A stretch of 64,000 nt of DNA from Silene latifolia. Its lineage: Eukaryota; Streptophyta; Magnoliopsida; Caryophyllales; Caryophyllaceae. This document shows, piece by piece, positions 36,761 to 48,165 of this stretch. Where the stretch lies: positions 148,292,422 through 148,356,421 of the forward strand of contig NC_133538.1 in NCBI RefSeq assembly GCF_048544455.1, given 5' to 3'. Below the pieces are notes generated by a model that was not told the origin of the DNA, ran no database searches, and saw only the letters and a list, made by a program, of their open reading frames with translations. The position numbers and the translations under genes are program-made. How positions within the stretch are numbered: the first letter of the stretch is position 1; each line of letters begins with the position of its first letter.

Positions 36761-39700
36761 AAAAAATATTTCTATTTTTATCGTAACCTTACACGAATGA
36801 ATCGTATAGCTCATAAGAATTAAACCTGTTACAATTCAGAAACTCCGCCATTTTTTACACAAGAAAAACCTTCCGATTTAATTTGAACCATTAGGACAAA
36901 TTTTATTGAAACAAAATACAAAATTGTATCATATTGTTAAGAGCCTACAAATATCGAAGATACGCTACCATGTGCAAAACATAAATAAAAATCTTCAATC
37001 CTCATCACTTAGTCGCATCATAGTGCAAATAAATCGAACTTCAAAAAATTGTAATCATCGTGCGAGAAAAATGAAGCTTGCATCAGTTTATATAGCAGGA
37101 CTCTCGTGAATATTTGATACCGGATACATAATTAAAATGAGCGACTCTTAAACACATAGGACACACCAATATATGGCATATAATTATGATAAATATGCTC
37201 ATTAAAAACTCAATGTATTAGCGGTTCTAAGTTAGTCAAAATTAGACCACATCTGATCGATACACCGCCAAAAGCACACGCACATGTAAAACAATCAACA
37301 CATACGCTGACAATTTTTTTCTTCACATACAAACTACTCCTAGCATTTATCATTTAATCGAAATCAATGTCCTCCAGCCCCACACAATCAATTCACAACA
37401 TAAAGAGGAAGAGAAAAAAAGAGTTGAAGAACAGATAATCGTTACCAATCAAATCTAGCAAATGACATAAAGGAAAGCATGAAAAAAAAACAGCAATAAT
37501 CGTCAGAACTTGGAATTCACCACAGCCTTGTTTTCTGCTCATGTTCCATAATATAAAGATTATCATCTTGTTTTCTCATTTTCAGAAACGACACTAAAAG
37601 AGTTAGTAGTGGAAAAATGTTACCTGAGACAAAATAGGGATTGATGCACCAGGAAGCATGGTTGATCCCCTGATCCAAAACACATAAACAAGAAAAAAAA
37701 TCAAGGTAAGTTAAGCCAAATGCCTTTGTTGCAGAACCTTGGTCACAAATGCAAGACGATACAGTAATCAACAATTATTTTATACACTCAATCGATTATC
37801 CACAGTCAATTACTAGATAAATCATAATAAAAACCTTCGTGTGACAAGATTGTGCAATGTTTTAGCTCATTAATTTTATGATAAATCATAATAAAAAGCA
37901 TAGTAGAAGGTCAGGGAAGGAAGGATCACCTAAAAGTCTAGTAGTTATTAGATAACTATCGACAATCAGGTTGTCAAGAAAAGTATGAAAGTAGATGAAC
38001 TTGTCCATACTCAAACAGACTCAAGGCTTTACTTTAACTTCATCATAATCAGCTTTAGTCATTAGTCCTTTCTCCACAGTCTGCAACTTCAGAATGTCAG
38101 TATTGAAAAATAAATGAACAATCCTAATGACAGAGCCAAGAACATAACAAATATCGTTGATTTTAATTTCTACCCCCTTCGTTCCAATTATTTGTTTACC
38201 TTTATTTAAAATACTCCTTCTCACAAAGAATATAAAACGTAAGCAAATGATTGGGATGGAGGGAGTATGTCCTACCCATAAATGCCATGATTATTGGTGG
38301 CCTGGTGATCACAGGCTTACTGATCTACAAAATACTAAACCCTCAAAAATCAAAATCCCCATGATGTCAGACTGTCTCACTTGAATTTATCTGAGGTCAT
38401 TTGGCTCATTAAAATATTGAAATTTCAAATGTTATCTTGTGGCATAACAAATTTTGTTCTAGGAAATGCCTCCATCAAAATTCATCTGGAAAGTATCATC
38501 CATTTTCATGGAGTTCATAACACAGATGGTCACAATTTCATCATACTTAATGAGAATGCTGGAATTGGTAACACAATTCTCGTATCGGTTTCATCATAGG
38601 AGTAAGCAATAAGGAGTGCATAGCTAACAAGACAATGGAGACTTTAGCTATTATTTAGGTGTTAGAAAGTGAAAAGCTAACTATTACTTGTAGCACAATG
38701 GATCAATGAGCCAATGACATCAACCAGATCATTAGCTGGTAGACTAAAGTAAGGAACCTGGTCAATTTAAAGAGAAGATTAGAGGATGTGATACTCCATA
38801 TACCGTTACGGTTTAAAATGTGAAAGTTAACAGAAAGTAAAGACTTTAAGTTCCTCTTACTTCTTCGATATGTCCATCCAAATGCTTCAAGTGGCCTAGC
38901 ATATCAAATAGGAGAACACAAACATTAGCAATGATGTAGAACACTCACAAATAGCATCTGGAAGCTTTATAGATGGATTGGTTAAACTTATATTTTTTAG
39001 AGTAGCATGCATAACAAGGGTCATTTTGCTCAGAGATGGAGAATACTAAAACCATGGGAAATTACACAAAGTAGAAGGAAAGCAAGTATATGCGTCACGA
39101 AGCATATGCACTCACCAACAATCCTATGATGTCAATAATTAATAGATGAGACTCGCAAACAACAAAGCAAATGGAAAGTACATGACAACCTTGTAATCTT
39201 GCATAAATTCATAATGAAGAACGGAGTCTGGATCATTGCTAGCAGATTTTGATATGCCTTGGAGGAGGGAAAATGTATCCCTCCAAATCTCTCCCCCTCC
39301 ATTTCCCTCCACCCTTATTTGCTATCCAAACAAGGAAGTTTAAATCCCATACTCTCCCTCCCTTTCTTTTCCCTCCAAATCACTCAATCCAAACACACCC
39401 TTAATCTACAAACTTATTTCACATAACAATTGTCCAAACACTCAAGTAACCCGAAAAATCGAAAACTTGAATGGAAGCGCTATTATAAGTTCGATGAGAT
39501 CGAAATAAGGGATGTGAAAAGAAAAAGAAGAAGATACCAAAAGTTAGGGTTTCCTTTCCCCCACATTGACAATAAGGGTATGTAGATACAGCAAACAACA
39601 ATCCAACCAACAGAGATAAAAGATCAGGGAGAAGCAAACAAAAATAATAAAGTAAAAACAACTTTAATGTAATAAACCTCAAACGAAAAGAAGACTGAAA

Positions 39701-40075
39701 TGAAGAACTTGACCTTACTGGGAAAGAAGAAAGTTGCCAATTTAGGAGTTAACAATATATTTCAGAAACGAAGAACAACTCATCGCATCCACCAAACCAC
39801 GTCCAAAGAGACGGCATCCTGAAAAGAGCAAAAATTCTACAGGAGATGAAAGAGGACTCCAATCGAAGACGATATGGGAGAAGGAGGTTCTCGCCGGCGA
39901 CCTATAAGAGAGCTGAGCGGCCGTCGACGAGAAAGGTAAGGATGTGGTGGTAAGGCGGTGGAGTATTTTTGGGGATTTGGTTTCTAGAGAGCAAAAATAA
40001 GGGTGTGTTTTGTTGGAGAGTTGTGATCAGGGTTTGGTGATGACTGATGAGTGTGTCTAATCTATTTTTTTATTA
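36761..40075 (-). other. CACTA-3 interior with exon-like segments, source gene not recognised
   Basis: No long ORF in 3.3 kb, but the minus strand looks like gene pieces. An exon of about 46 bp (near 37,673-37,628) has a TTTGGATCAG acceptor and a CTCAG/GTAACA donor and reads GSTMLPGASIPILSQ. Another possible exon (near 38,080-38,020) follows TGAAGTTGCAG and reads TVEKGLMTKADYDEVK. A C/T-rich stretch at 39,990-39,800 resembles a 5' UTR. This layout fits a captured host gene (transduplication), but I cannot name it. Around 39,257-39,412 a GGAGGGAAA/CCCTCCAAATC segment looks like a common plant MITE. Confidence 0.4.
38173..38265. mobile_element. Stowaway-type MITE, 93 bp
   Basis: Flanked by TA on each side (38171-38172 and 38266-38267). 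The ends are CCCCCTTCGTTCCAATTATT and the inverse of CTCCCTCCATCCCAATCATT, the familiar CTCCCTCCGTCCC-like Stowaway terminus, with pairing over about 35 bp. Confidence 0.88.
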
Positions 40076-40344
40076 AACATCATTTACATCGGTTTCAACT
40101 GTAACTGATGCAAAAACATAATATCAAATAAGTCGATTTCGTAGCATAACTGATGTATTTGATCAAATACATCAGTTTTACTAAGAACCGGCGCATTATA
40201 TATGTCAGTTTCTTTCAAAAACCGACGCAAAAAGCTTGACTATAGGGCGAAACTGCATTCCCGCCAAAACTAAGTACTTTTTGCGTCAGTTTTTGTAGAA
40301 CCGACGTAAATCCACTGACGCAATAGGTGTTTTTTCTACTGGTG
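40076..40344 (-). repeat. Orphan terminus of another CACTA family (CACTA-4)
   Basis: Read on the minus strand from 40344 it starts CACCAGTAGAAAAAACACC, close to the CACTA-1 end CACTAGTAGAAAAAGTC. It continues into ACATCGG/GACGCAA-type subterminal repeats (ACATCGGTTTCAAC, ACATCAGTTTTAC). No matching opposite end is seen nearby, so this is a single captured or truncated end inside CACTA-3. Confidence 0.7.
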
Positions 40345-40469
40345 ATGAATGGCCACCGACGATGCGACGAGGGTGGTGGCGGTGGAAAGGGAGTGAGAGG
40401 AAAGGGAGGAAAGGAAGACTGTACGTATGCCGATATGAGTTGATGAAGTGTAAATGGGGTTTTTAGGGA

Positions 40470-40734
40470 TTTAATAGAGAACGGTCGAGAATAGGGACCG
40501 TGCTCCTTGTTTTATCAAGGAGAACGGTTTGGATAGATAACCGGTCTCTTTTATAATTTAGGACGGTTGGTCAAACCTAACCGTTCTCTTTGTTAATGTA
40601 CGAGAACGGTTTGAGCAAACAACCGTTCTCTATTGAAATTCTATATGCCCGCCAAACTAAATATAACAAAGAGACCGGTTCCGCTATCAACCGTTCTTGA
40701 AGGGGCGTTCTCTTTGCCTTAAATTGTAGTAGTG
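40470..40734 (+). repeat. CACTA-3 right subterminal repeats
   Basis: GAACGGTC, AGGAGAACGGTTTGG, AACCGTTCTCTTTG and related units in inverted pairs, ending with the TTGTAGTAGTG terminus. Confidence 0.9.
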
Positions 40735-41253
40735 CTCCTGTCTTTGGTTTAGCTAAGAGAATTAGAAACTCCTTCTCCTATTGGATTGTTGGTGGACCTG
40801 GGTGCGAAAATGTCTGCACTATCAAGTGTGATGCTGTCTGGAGGGCCGATAGAAGTTATGGCATGGGGTAGTGCTTGTTTGATGGTAATAGGACCTTAAG
40901 GAATACTGCTCACGCTCGCTCGTTTGCCTCGTCTGCCCTGCATACCGAAGGAAATGCAATTATCATGGCACTCAAATGGGCCATGGACGAAGGGTACCTT
41001 CATGTTAGACTAGTTACAGATTGTCTTATCTTGGTTATGCAGGTTGCTGGAGCGGAGAAGGCGAATGCATCTGTTATGTGCATTATCCATGATTTAAAGT
41101 CTATTGCGTCTCATTTTCATTGTTGTTCTCTTAGTTACTCTCCTAGGGGAGTGAATAGGATAGCTCATAATCTTGCTCAAGAAGCTCTTTTGTAAGCTAT
41201 AATATTTGTTGCTGTCAAAAAAAAAAAAAAAAAAAAAAAAACCTCTATCTTAC

Positions 41254-42911
41254 CGTTAGAATCCTAAATTAACGCACTAACAAATTGGCTTAGTATATAA
41301 ACAAGTCTTCACCTACTTATTTTTCCAACTTTTCACATTGTTTCTTAGTACTATCCTTCGTGTATCACAATTGATTGTTGTATATAATTGTGAATTTGGT
41401 AAGTATGCTTTAGGCTCTCTTTTTGCTATTCTTCTTATTGTTATTGGGACATTTACTGTAATAGAAGAAAGTGCATCCATATTTCAATGTATATTCTTAT
41501 TGTATTGTATTTGTTATTATCCTTCGATTTTAGTTACTATCTTTTATTTAATGATTTTGTTTACACGTTGAATTGAATGGTTTTATGTTGAGATTACCAA
41601 TAATAACGTTTATGGATAATTTACTTGTGGTTTGTTTTAAGCATGTGACGGATATATATTAATTTGAATGATGTTTAGGTACATGCGGTGTACCGTCGTA
41701 TCATTACACATCTAAAAGAATGCGATTACTAGAATCCAATGGGTAGTTTATATTACGAGACTATTTCATTTTTTTAAGGTTATGAAAATTGATTTCATAT
41801 ATCTAAGAGACTATCTTATTTAGACCAGCTTTGACGACTACAACTTATAATCAAGTTCATTATTTATACCGATTGTATCAAAGTTTTCGAACTACACATT
41901 AAAAGTTGACACTTTTGACTTTCACGTTGTTCTTACTTCTTAGGATTTGCCCCCTGCTTTTGCTCACTGAGTCACTGATTGTAGAATCCTTGAGGAAATT
42001 CTTTATTTTTTTTATTTTTTTTTATAGTATGAGGAAATTCTATGATTGAGCAACTAAAACAAACAAATAAATTTGGAGCAAATATATTGAGAAATTAACT
42101 ATCCCTAAATAAGATAGGCTCTTAGATAATGAAATTTAGAGCAAATATATTGAGCAAATATATGAGAAAATTCTTTAAGGTATGATTATATCTTATTGGA
42201 TATTAAGTTAAATTATCACGTTCAAATTCTAAATTGTGCGTGATTTCTAATCTTCTTTCTCTATTTATGCTATTTATTACGGAGTATTCTTTAATTTAAT
42301 CTATTTAATTAAAATTTAAGGAAAATATATTTACTTCTCTAATTAAGTAGACATGTCATAGACTCATAGAGTCATAGTACTCCTCAAGCAAGGTTCATCG
42401 TCTCATGCATATTATCATATAAAAAATGTAATCGTGGATGACGTAGCCATTAACTCTTTATCTTAGACCACGATGATGTGGTTATTAACTCTTTATCATT
42501 GAACTTGTCTCAAGAATGACTCAACGAGTAAAATCACAATTATGAAAATAAGGGGAAAAAAATCTTCATGAAGACACAATAATACTTATTAAAGTTTAAT
42601 TAAGCTAACTCAAATTATAGTTAGCTTAATAGATTTAGTTTCGACCAAAAACATTTAATGTATGATTTTATTAAAAAAATTATCAAACAATATTTTTTTT
42701 TAATTGTTTACTTCATATGTTCTATTGTTAGCTTTAACGAAAAATTAAATAAGGCGACATTATTTCTAGGCCTGTGAGTCATTGTGCTTTATTGACAATG
42801 CAAGTCTCGAATGTTCTGTTGATAGTATAATATTAGGCGAGTAACAATTTGATTTCCCTTGAAATAACTCATGTGAAATACTATTTATATATACTTATTA
42901 GTAACAATTTG
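41254..42911. other. AT-rich spacer, no gene
   Basis: About 1.66 kb between LINE-2 and the copia-3 LTR. A short ORF at 41338-41571 reads as hydrophobic, low-complexity protein without a domain match. GAGCAAATATATTGAG recurs at about 42070 and 42140. Nothing else is supported. Confidence 0.5.
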
Positions 42912-43074
42912 TGGGAAATATCAGTATATCTCATCAAGAAAATTCGGATTATAACGAAATTATGAAATATGAAATTGCGAGTCATAAACGAAATTGCATA
43001 AACAAAAGAATAGAGATTAAAATTAACCTTCGGTCCTAGCAATTTGGCCTAAGAACAAATATCGAGATCGATAT
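42912..43074 (-). mobile_element. Copia-3 LTR, outer part (left of the gypsy insertion)
   Basis: Read on the minus strand it continues the LTR that starts at 59915, after removing the gypsy element and its GATAT duplication. It ends near CTGATATTTCCCA (TGGGAAATATCAG on the plus strand), comparable to the CTATATTTCCTTCA end of copia-2. The exact outer boundary is tentative. Confidence 0.55.
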
Positions 43075-43626
43075 TGTAACACCCCCACACTCCAAGTGCC
43101 TTACCAGGACCACTCAGGTATAAGGATGCTACCATCTCGGTTACCCGAGGCATGATGATCATAAGACAATAACGAAACAACATTAAATAATATAACTTTA
43201 GTGAAAGGTTACAACTGAAACCAAATACAAAAATACGATACATGTTCTCAAAACCAACTGTCTACTGAGTTAACTGAGAAGTCTATAAAACTAGTAAAGC
43301 TACAGCGGAAGACTTCTATCATCAAACGGTGGCACATCCCAGCTATCCCAGTAACTCAACTCAAACCAACTCAATTACTGCTCACCATCCCCGAATGGAT
43401 CACCGCAGGTTTTACGAAACAATAACCGGGGTCAGTACTAATCACACAACTTATATATATCAACAATACGACAAACAGACAGATTACACCGTCACACACA
43501 CTCAATCACACCAATCCCATCAATCTCAATCACCGACTGTCCACTGGACCAGCCCTGCCAGTGGGGGACCGCAGCCGTACCCACCAAATCCCCGTTCCTC
43601 AAATTGAGCGATAACCCTGTCCATTA

Positions 43627-44871
43627 TGTTGGAATATGTGTCCTCCGACAATAATGCGATCACGACTGTTGATCATGATGATCACATGTTTAAGTCTCAT
43701 TATAAAGAATACAATTGGGAAGTAATTTTTACTGTCAACTTATCAACATATATCGGTAATGATTGGCTGACTAGAGTTTGACATTACTGTCATGCGACAG
43801 TGGTGATCAGTTGATCCCCTAGGTCATACCTATAGGGTAACACTCTTAATTGATCATTTAATTAATCGTATAACGTTACGAGTTAATTAAATTACTTGAA
43901 AATTGACGGACGATTTTTGGAAGTAAAATTGACGTATCACATTGGAATTTGATTAAATGAGATACGGTCTGAGTAATCGAATTATATTATTACTCAGATG
44001 AAATTATTGTTTAAAGAAACAATTAAAATTGAAGGAATTATTATAAATACAATTGTTGTGATTTATAATTGGTAAAATATTTTGGTACAAGTAATTATGA
44101 ATTACTAAAGTCGATTTTTGTATATGACCTATTTTTATTAATACGTTAATTTTTAATATGTTAAAAATACATAACAATTTTATGTTACATATGACATGTG
44201 ACATATTGACAAATTTGACAAAAATAAAATGGGTTTCATTTTATGAAGGTGCTGAAATAAGGAGGAGGTTTAGGCTAATATTGTGTTTGTTTAATTAGTG
44301 GAGAACACAATCATTTACCCTAAATTGTGAAGACAAACAAAGGCATGCATTGGCTCCCCTACCCTCCTCCTACCCGGTTTCTTGACAAAGAAAGGCAAGG
44401 GTTTTTGCCTTATATTTTTTATATTACAATACATAATTTTATTGTAACATTCATTCATTATTCATTCACCATCAAAATATTTTTAGGGAGATAAAAATAT
44501 TCCACTTCCTCTTCTCCTCTCCTAACCGGTTTTGGGAGATTAAAACCAAATTATTTTGGGTCATTTTTCTACAAAAAATTAATATTATCTAGTATTCATA
44601 GTATTAATTTTATTAAGAGTGAGCTTTGGGTATAAAGCTTTGGGAGAGATCCTATACTTGGATCTTAGTTCTTCCATTAAAGGAAAGAACAAGAACAAGA
44701 GAGAAAGGTGATCTCTCTTGTGCCCTATAAACCGAAAATCCAATGTAAGAACAATGTTTCTTCTTTATTTTGTTTAAATGTTTGCATGCATAAGATCATT
44801 TGTTAATTTTATGACAAATTAAATCAAAACATATATGAGTATGTTAAGTATATAGATCTATATTTCCTTCA
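43627..44871 (+). repeat. Copia-2 5' LTR
   Basis: 1245 bp from TGTTGGAATATGTG to TATTTCCTTCA. It lacks a 27-bp block containing ATCTAGCCATGCACACC that is present in the 3' LTR near 51,848-51,875. Confidence 0.95.
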
Positions 44872-44872
44872 A

Positions 44873-44888
44873 TCGGTATCAAGAGCCA
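44873..44888 (+). promoter_or_regulatory. Copia-2 primer-binding site
   Basis: TCGGTATCAAGAGCC one base after the LTR. It resembles the initiator-Met tRNA site TGGTATCAGAGCC with changes, including one extra A. Confidence 0.8.
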
Positions 44889-47139
44889 TGGTTGTTTGCA
44901 TGCAAATCGGTTAAAAGTTTTTCCGAGTTATAAAGATTAACATATAAAACTTGTATAATTTGTGTTATTAAGATATATCACGAAATTAATTCATGCATGT
45001 TAAAATTTCTGGTCCTAAAATGTTTTAGGATATTTTGGTTAAATTTACGGATTTTTATTGTTCATATTATACAATAATGGCATTAAAATATGATTTTATG
45101 AGTAAAAATGTCATTTTCAGACTAAAATTAGCTATACTTCGTATTTTCCAGTGATTTTTAGATATGTTGTCACATATATTATTTTGAGATAACCTGTAAA
45201 GTTTCATAATTTTTGGACTTCTTATGCTCGAAAAATGGATTTTTCATTATTAAATTCGGATTTAGGTGAAAAATAGGTTAATATGAGATAAATTTCGAAT
45301 CTGGTCATAGAAATTTAGTATGTTGTCACATGCAATTTTATAAGATGTGTTTAAAATAATAGGCTATAGTGAAGTCATTTTGCATGATTTATGGATTTTT
45401 GAAGAAAAATAGCATAAATAGTGACATTATTAGTGAAAAATTAATAAAACATAATCTATGACTAAGGAAAAACATTATATGTTGCATTTTATTATCTTTT
45501 TCAGATCTAAAATTTAAAAGTTGATGAATATAATTTTTCTCATGTTTTTATGATTATTTTAGTTAAAACCGATAAACCGCAACATTGTTTTTTCCGGAAA
45601 AATTCGAAATTTTTAACCTAAGTTTTTGAACATTATGAGTGTCATGGTATTTTTCCAGAATGTTCATGAGTTTAAATTTCAAATTTCAAATTTATTTGAA
45701 ATTTTTGTGATTTATTTGAAGTTTATAGCTTATTTTTATAATTTTAAGTCCATTAATGAACAAATTTTATAAATATGAGTTAACTATGGTCAAATAATTA
45801 GTGAAGACTAATTTTTGAGTCCTAAGAGGTTAGGGTAATTAACTTATGCATAAATATGAATTTATGTAATTTTTGTGATTGTAAAATGTTGAAATCACGC
45901 AAATCCGTAAAAACCGAGTTATATACGATATTGGCTAATTAAAGGCGATTTAGCATAAAATTGGGCATGTTCATACATATTATAATGCTGCATTTTCTTT
46001 ATGATTGTCATAATTTTAATTTATGTAATTTTTGAATTATGTAATTTTTTACTTAGTATGGCCTTAGATTTTAATTGGTATTTCCCGAAATGCATGGGAA
46101 TATCGATTCGGTTGTAATTTTATTGTGATCTCGTATAACCATTTTGTAATTTAATAGATTTATTTTATTTTAGTTACAAATGTATAATAGGAAATTATGT
46201 AATTTATTATGTAATTTTATTCATTTCGGAGTTCCCAAAGACGAATTTCTTCAAGATGGCGATACATAAAGACAGTGTTACCTCGAGATGCGTGCCACAA
46301 CCGAAGTTCAAGGGACCAATGGATTTGGTTTCCGAATATGTAATAGTTAAGTAATTTTTCTATTTTAGGAAGGCCATACTAAGATTTATTTTTATGTTTT
46401 GCATTTTATTTATATGTCACATGCATCGCTAAATCGCCATAACTAAAACATGCATCATAATCTTCATCGAGTTTATCGACCGTGTCAATTAAAATTATCG
46501 TAGTTCACCGCTTTAGTTCACTTAAAACGTGATAGATAATAAATTGACATGACCTCTCGCTAAAACAATTAATTGAGACATAGACTTACCAAATAGTAGA
46601 AACCATGAAAACCTATTTCGCGAGGGAGTGCACTCGGCCACACCGGGGTACAAACCTTGTTACGTAGGGGAAGTGGGTGATAAATGTTTATCCACCGAAT
46701 TCATGTTGATAAGGGATGAATCGGCCACACCGTGCCTAAGTTAATATGGGTTTGGATCATGGACACATTTATTCGAAATTTGGATTGAACTCAACAAAAG
46801 TTTTTGGATAAGGGTTTCATCGGCCACACCGTCCCCTTGTTGAATGTGTTTTGGGCTAAAGATAAATGTTAATGTAATGTTATCGACCAAGAGTTCTAAA
46901 AGTAGAATCGATTAAAGCGTTAATCCACCGAGTTATATTGATAAAGGATGAATCGGCCCCACCGTGCCTAGGTCGATATGAATTTGGGTCTTGGAATCAT
47001 TTATCTAGTTGGGTAGAGGTCACTAGAAAAATGCATAAAACTTGTTTAAATTATAATTTTTACGAGTATTATTGTTAAAACGACATTTGTTTTACTCCTT
47101 CTAATTTGTTTTGTAGACCACTTCTTTTTCTCATAACAA
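44889..47139 (+). other. Copia-2 leader, non-coding
   Basis: About 2.25 kb of very AT-rich sequence with no ORF. Three copies of a CGGCCACACCG-containing unit with ATCCACCGA(A/G)TT lie at about 46,620-46,990, spaced 100-120 bp apart. These could be packaging or dimerisation elements, but that is a guess. Confidence 0.6.
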
Positions 47140-48165
47140 ATGGCAACACCAACCCCTAACGCCACGCCTCTCGCTAATACATCATGGCTCCGATCCTTCA
47201 TGGATCGATGTAAACTTGAAAAGAATGGGTCAAATTTCTCCGATTGGGATGCCCAACTCAAATTAGCCGCCCAAGGTGACGACAAGCTTCGTTACCTTAC
47301 CGAGACCTCTCCTCCCGAACCTACTACTAGGTCGACCACTGCCACTAGGGAAGCATATGAGGCTTACCAAAAGGAGTCCGCCGCAATGAAAAATGTCTTG
47401 ATATTTGCGATGGAGGCGGATCTCCAACGGAGAGCCTTTAAAATGGGCAATGCTAATGAGATTTACTCCAAGCTTGTGACAATGTTTTCACAAACTCCGC
47501 GGATCGTCCAATATGAGGCGGCCACGACATTCTTTGATCTCGACTTCAAAGAGGGCCAAAAGGTTAGCCCTCATGTGCTCAAACTTATGGAGCTTGTCGA
47601 GACCTTGAAGATTCAAAAGGTTGAAATCCCCAAAGAACTCATTGTAGATAGGATTCTACACTCCTTGTCCAAAGTCAAAGCGTATGTTCAATTCCGGGTG
47701 AATTTTAACATGCAAGACAAGGATGTGTCTCTTGAAGAATTGCACAAGTTACTTGTGCAAGCCGAGAGGGACATGGGGTTAAATGTGAACCCCCAAAAGG
47801 ATGTGCTTAACATAAGCACTATGAGTAAGGGGAAGTTCAAGAAGAATGGGAGGAAGGGTAAGAAGCAAGCTCCCACATTCACCAAAGCTAGGACTTGTGA
47901 AGCTAGCACTTCAAAAATCAAGAAGGGTCCTCTTGATAAATGCCATTATTGTAATGGTATGGGACATTGGAAAAGAAATTGTTCCAAATACCTTGGTGAT
48001 ATTAAGGCTGGAAAGATCACTCCAGTAGGTAAATGACTATCCTTTCTTTTATGTTTCTAATTCAACTATGGTATTATGATACAAAGTTGTGATAATGTAT
48101 CTCCCTTTTTATTGTAAATAGGGCCTCCACCAAGCAAAGACAAGGGAAAGGAAAAGCAAGCATAA
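47140..48165 (+). CDS. gag: Copia-2 Gag protein with probable small intron
   Basis: Capsid/nucleocapsid protein of a copia element. ATG 47140 opens 298 codons with a UBN2-type gag region (LEKNGSNFSDWDAQLK, YEAYQKESAAMKNVL, LVTMFSQTPRIVQYEA, LKIQKVEIPKELIVDRIL) and a CX2CX4HX4C knuckle near residue 268 (CHYCNGMGHWKRNC). Unspliced, it stops at 48034-48036. A good intron lies at 48029-48121 (AG/GTAAAT ... GTAAATAG/GG, 93 bp); splicing would replace the last codons with PPPSKDKGKEKQA and end at TAA 48163-48165. The gene is intact. No pol follows, so it is a stand-alone gag. Splicing is inferred from sequence only. Confidence 0.88.

Larger units (their letters stand above)
36434..40734 (+). mobile_element. 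CACTA-3: non-autonomous CACTA transposon, 4.3 kb
   Basis: Starts CACTACTACAAAAATGATC and ends in the inverse TTGTAGTAGTG, flanked by a 3-bp duplication CTC at 36431-36433 and 40735-40737. It is inserted in the LINE-2 reading frame. No transposase is encoded. Both ends have subterminal repeats; the centre has exon-like segments, a Stowaway MITE and an orphan end of another CACTA family. Transposition would need enzymes supplied by another element. Confidence 0.93.
33460..41195 (+). pseudogene. LINE-2 ORF2 pseudogene (RT, zf-RVT, RNase H)
   Basis: Begins with the connector after the endonuclease (YRLETWCFDH). RT blocks: SLSPDGIPAAFY, FRSISLCNVIMK and FVPNRSTADN (to 34500); ADMSKAYDRLNW and CGIRQGDHLSPYIF (34503-34742); LLFADDSLFF (34718-35512). 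The frame changes near 34,495, 34,735 and 35,490. The zf-RVT part (KLKVFLWKFMANAL...CSLCDE...SHLFRDC) lies at 35950-36138 after a stop at 35944-35946. The frame then runs to the CACTA-3 insertion at 36433. Beyond it (40735-41195) the RNase H domain continues, with KCDAVW, TEGNAI and VTDCLIL placing its Asp, Glu and Asp. Non-functional. Confidence 0.88.
33442..41242 (+). mobile_element. LINE-2: 5'-truncated LINE, split by CACTA-3
   Basis: ORF2 material on the plus strand ends in a poly(A) tract at 41218-41241. CTCTATCTTAC occurs both before the LINE homology (33431-33441) and right after the poly(A) (41243-41253), and the likeness continues imperfectly further out; it is read as the target duplication. 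There is no ORF1 and no endonuclease, so the copy is 5' truncated. CACTA-3 (36434-40734) separates the zinc-finger region from the RNase H. Confidence 0.88.

Noticed and set aside
43329-43607. 92-codon ORF, also seen at 58,055-58,342
   Set aside because: It lies inside both LTRs of the gypsy-like element, is antisense to it, and its frame is not conserved between the two copies.
44004-44204. 66-codon ORF, repeated at 51,529-51,729
   Set aside because: Chance frame in both copia-2 LTRs, Ile/Asn-rich; conserved only because the LTRs are near identical.
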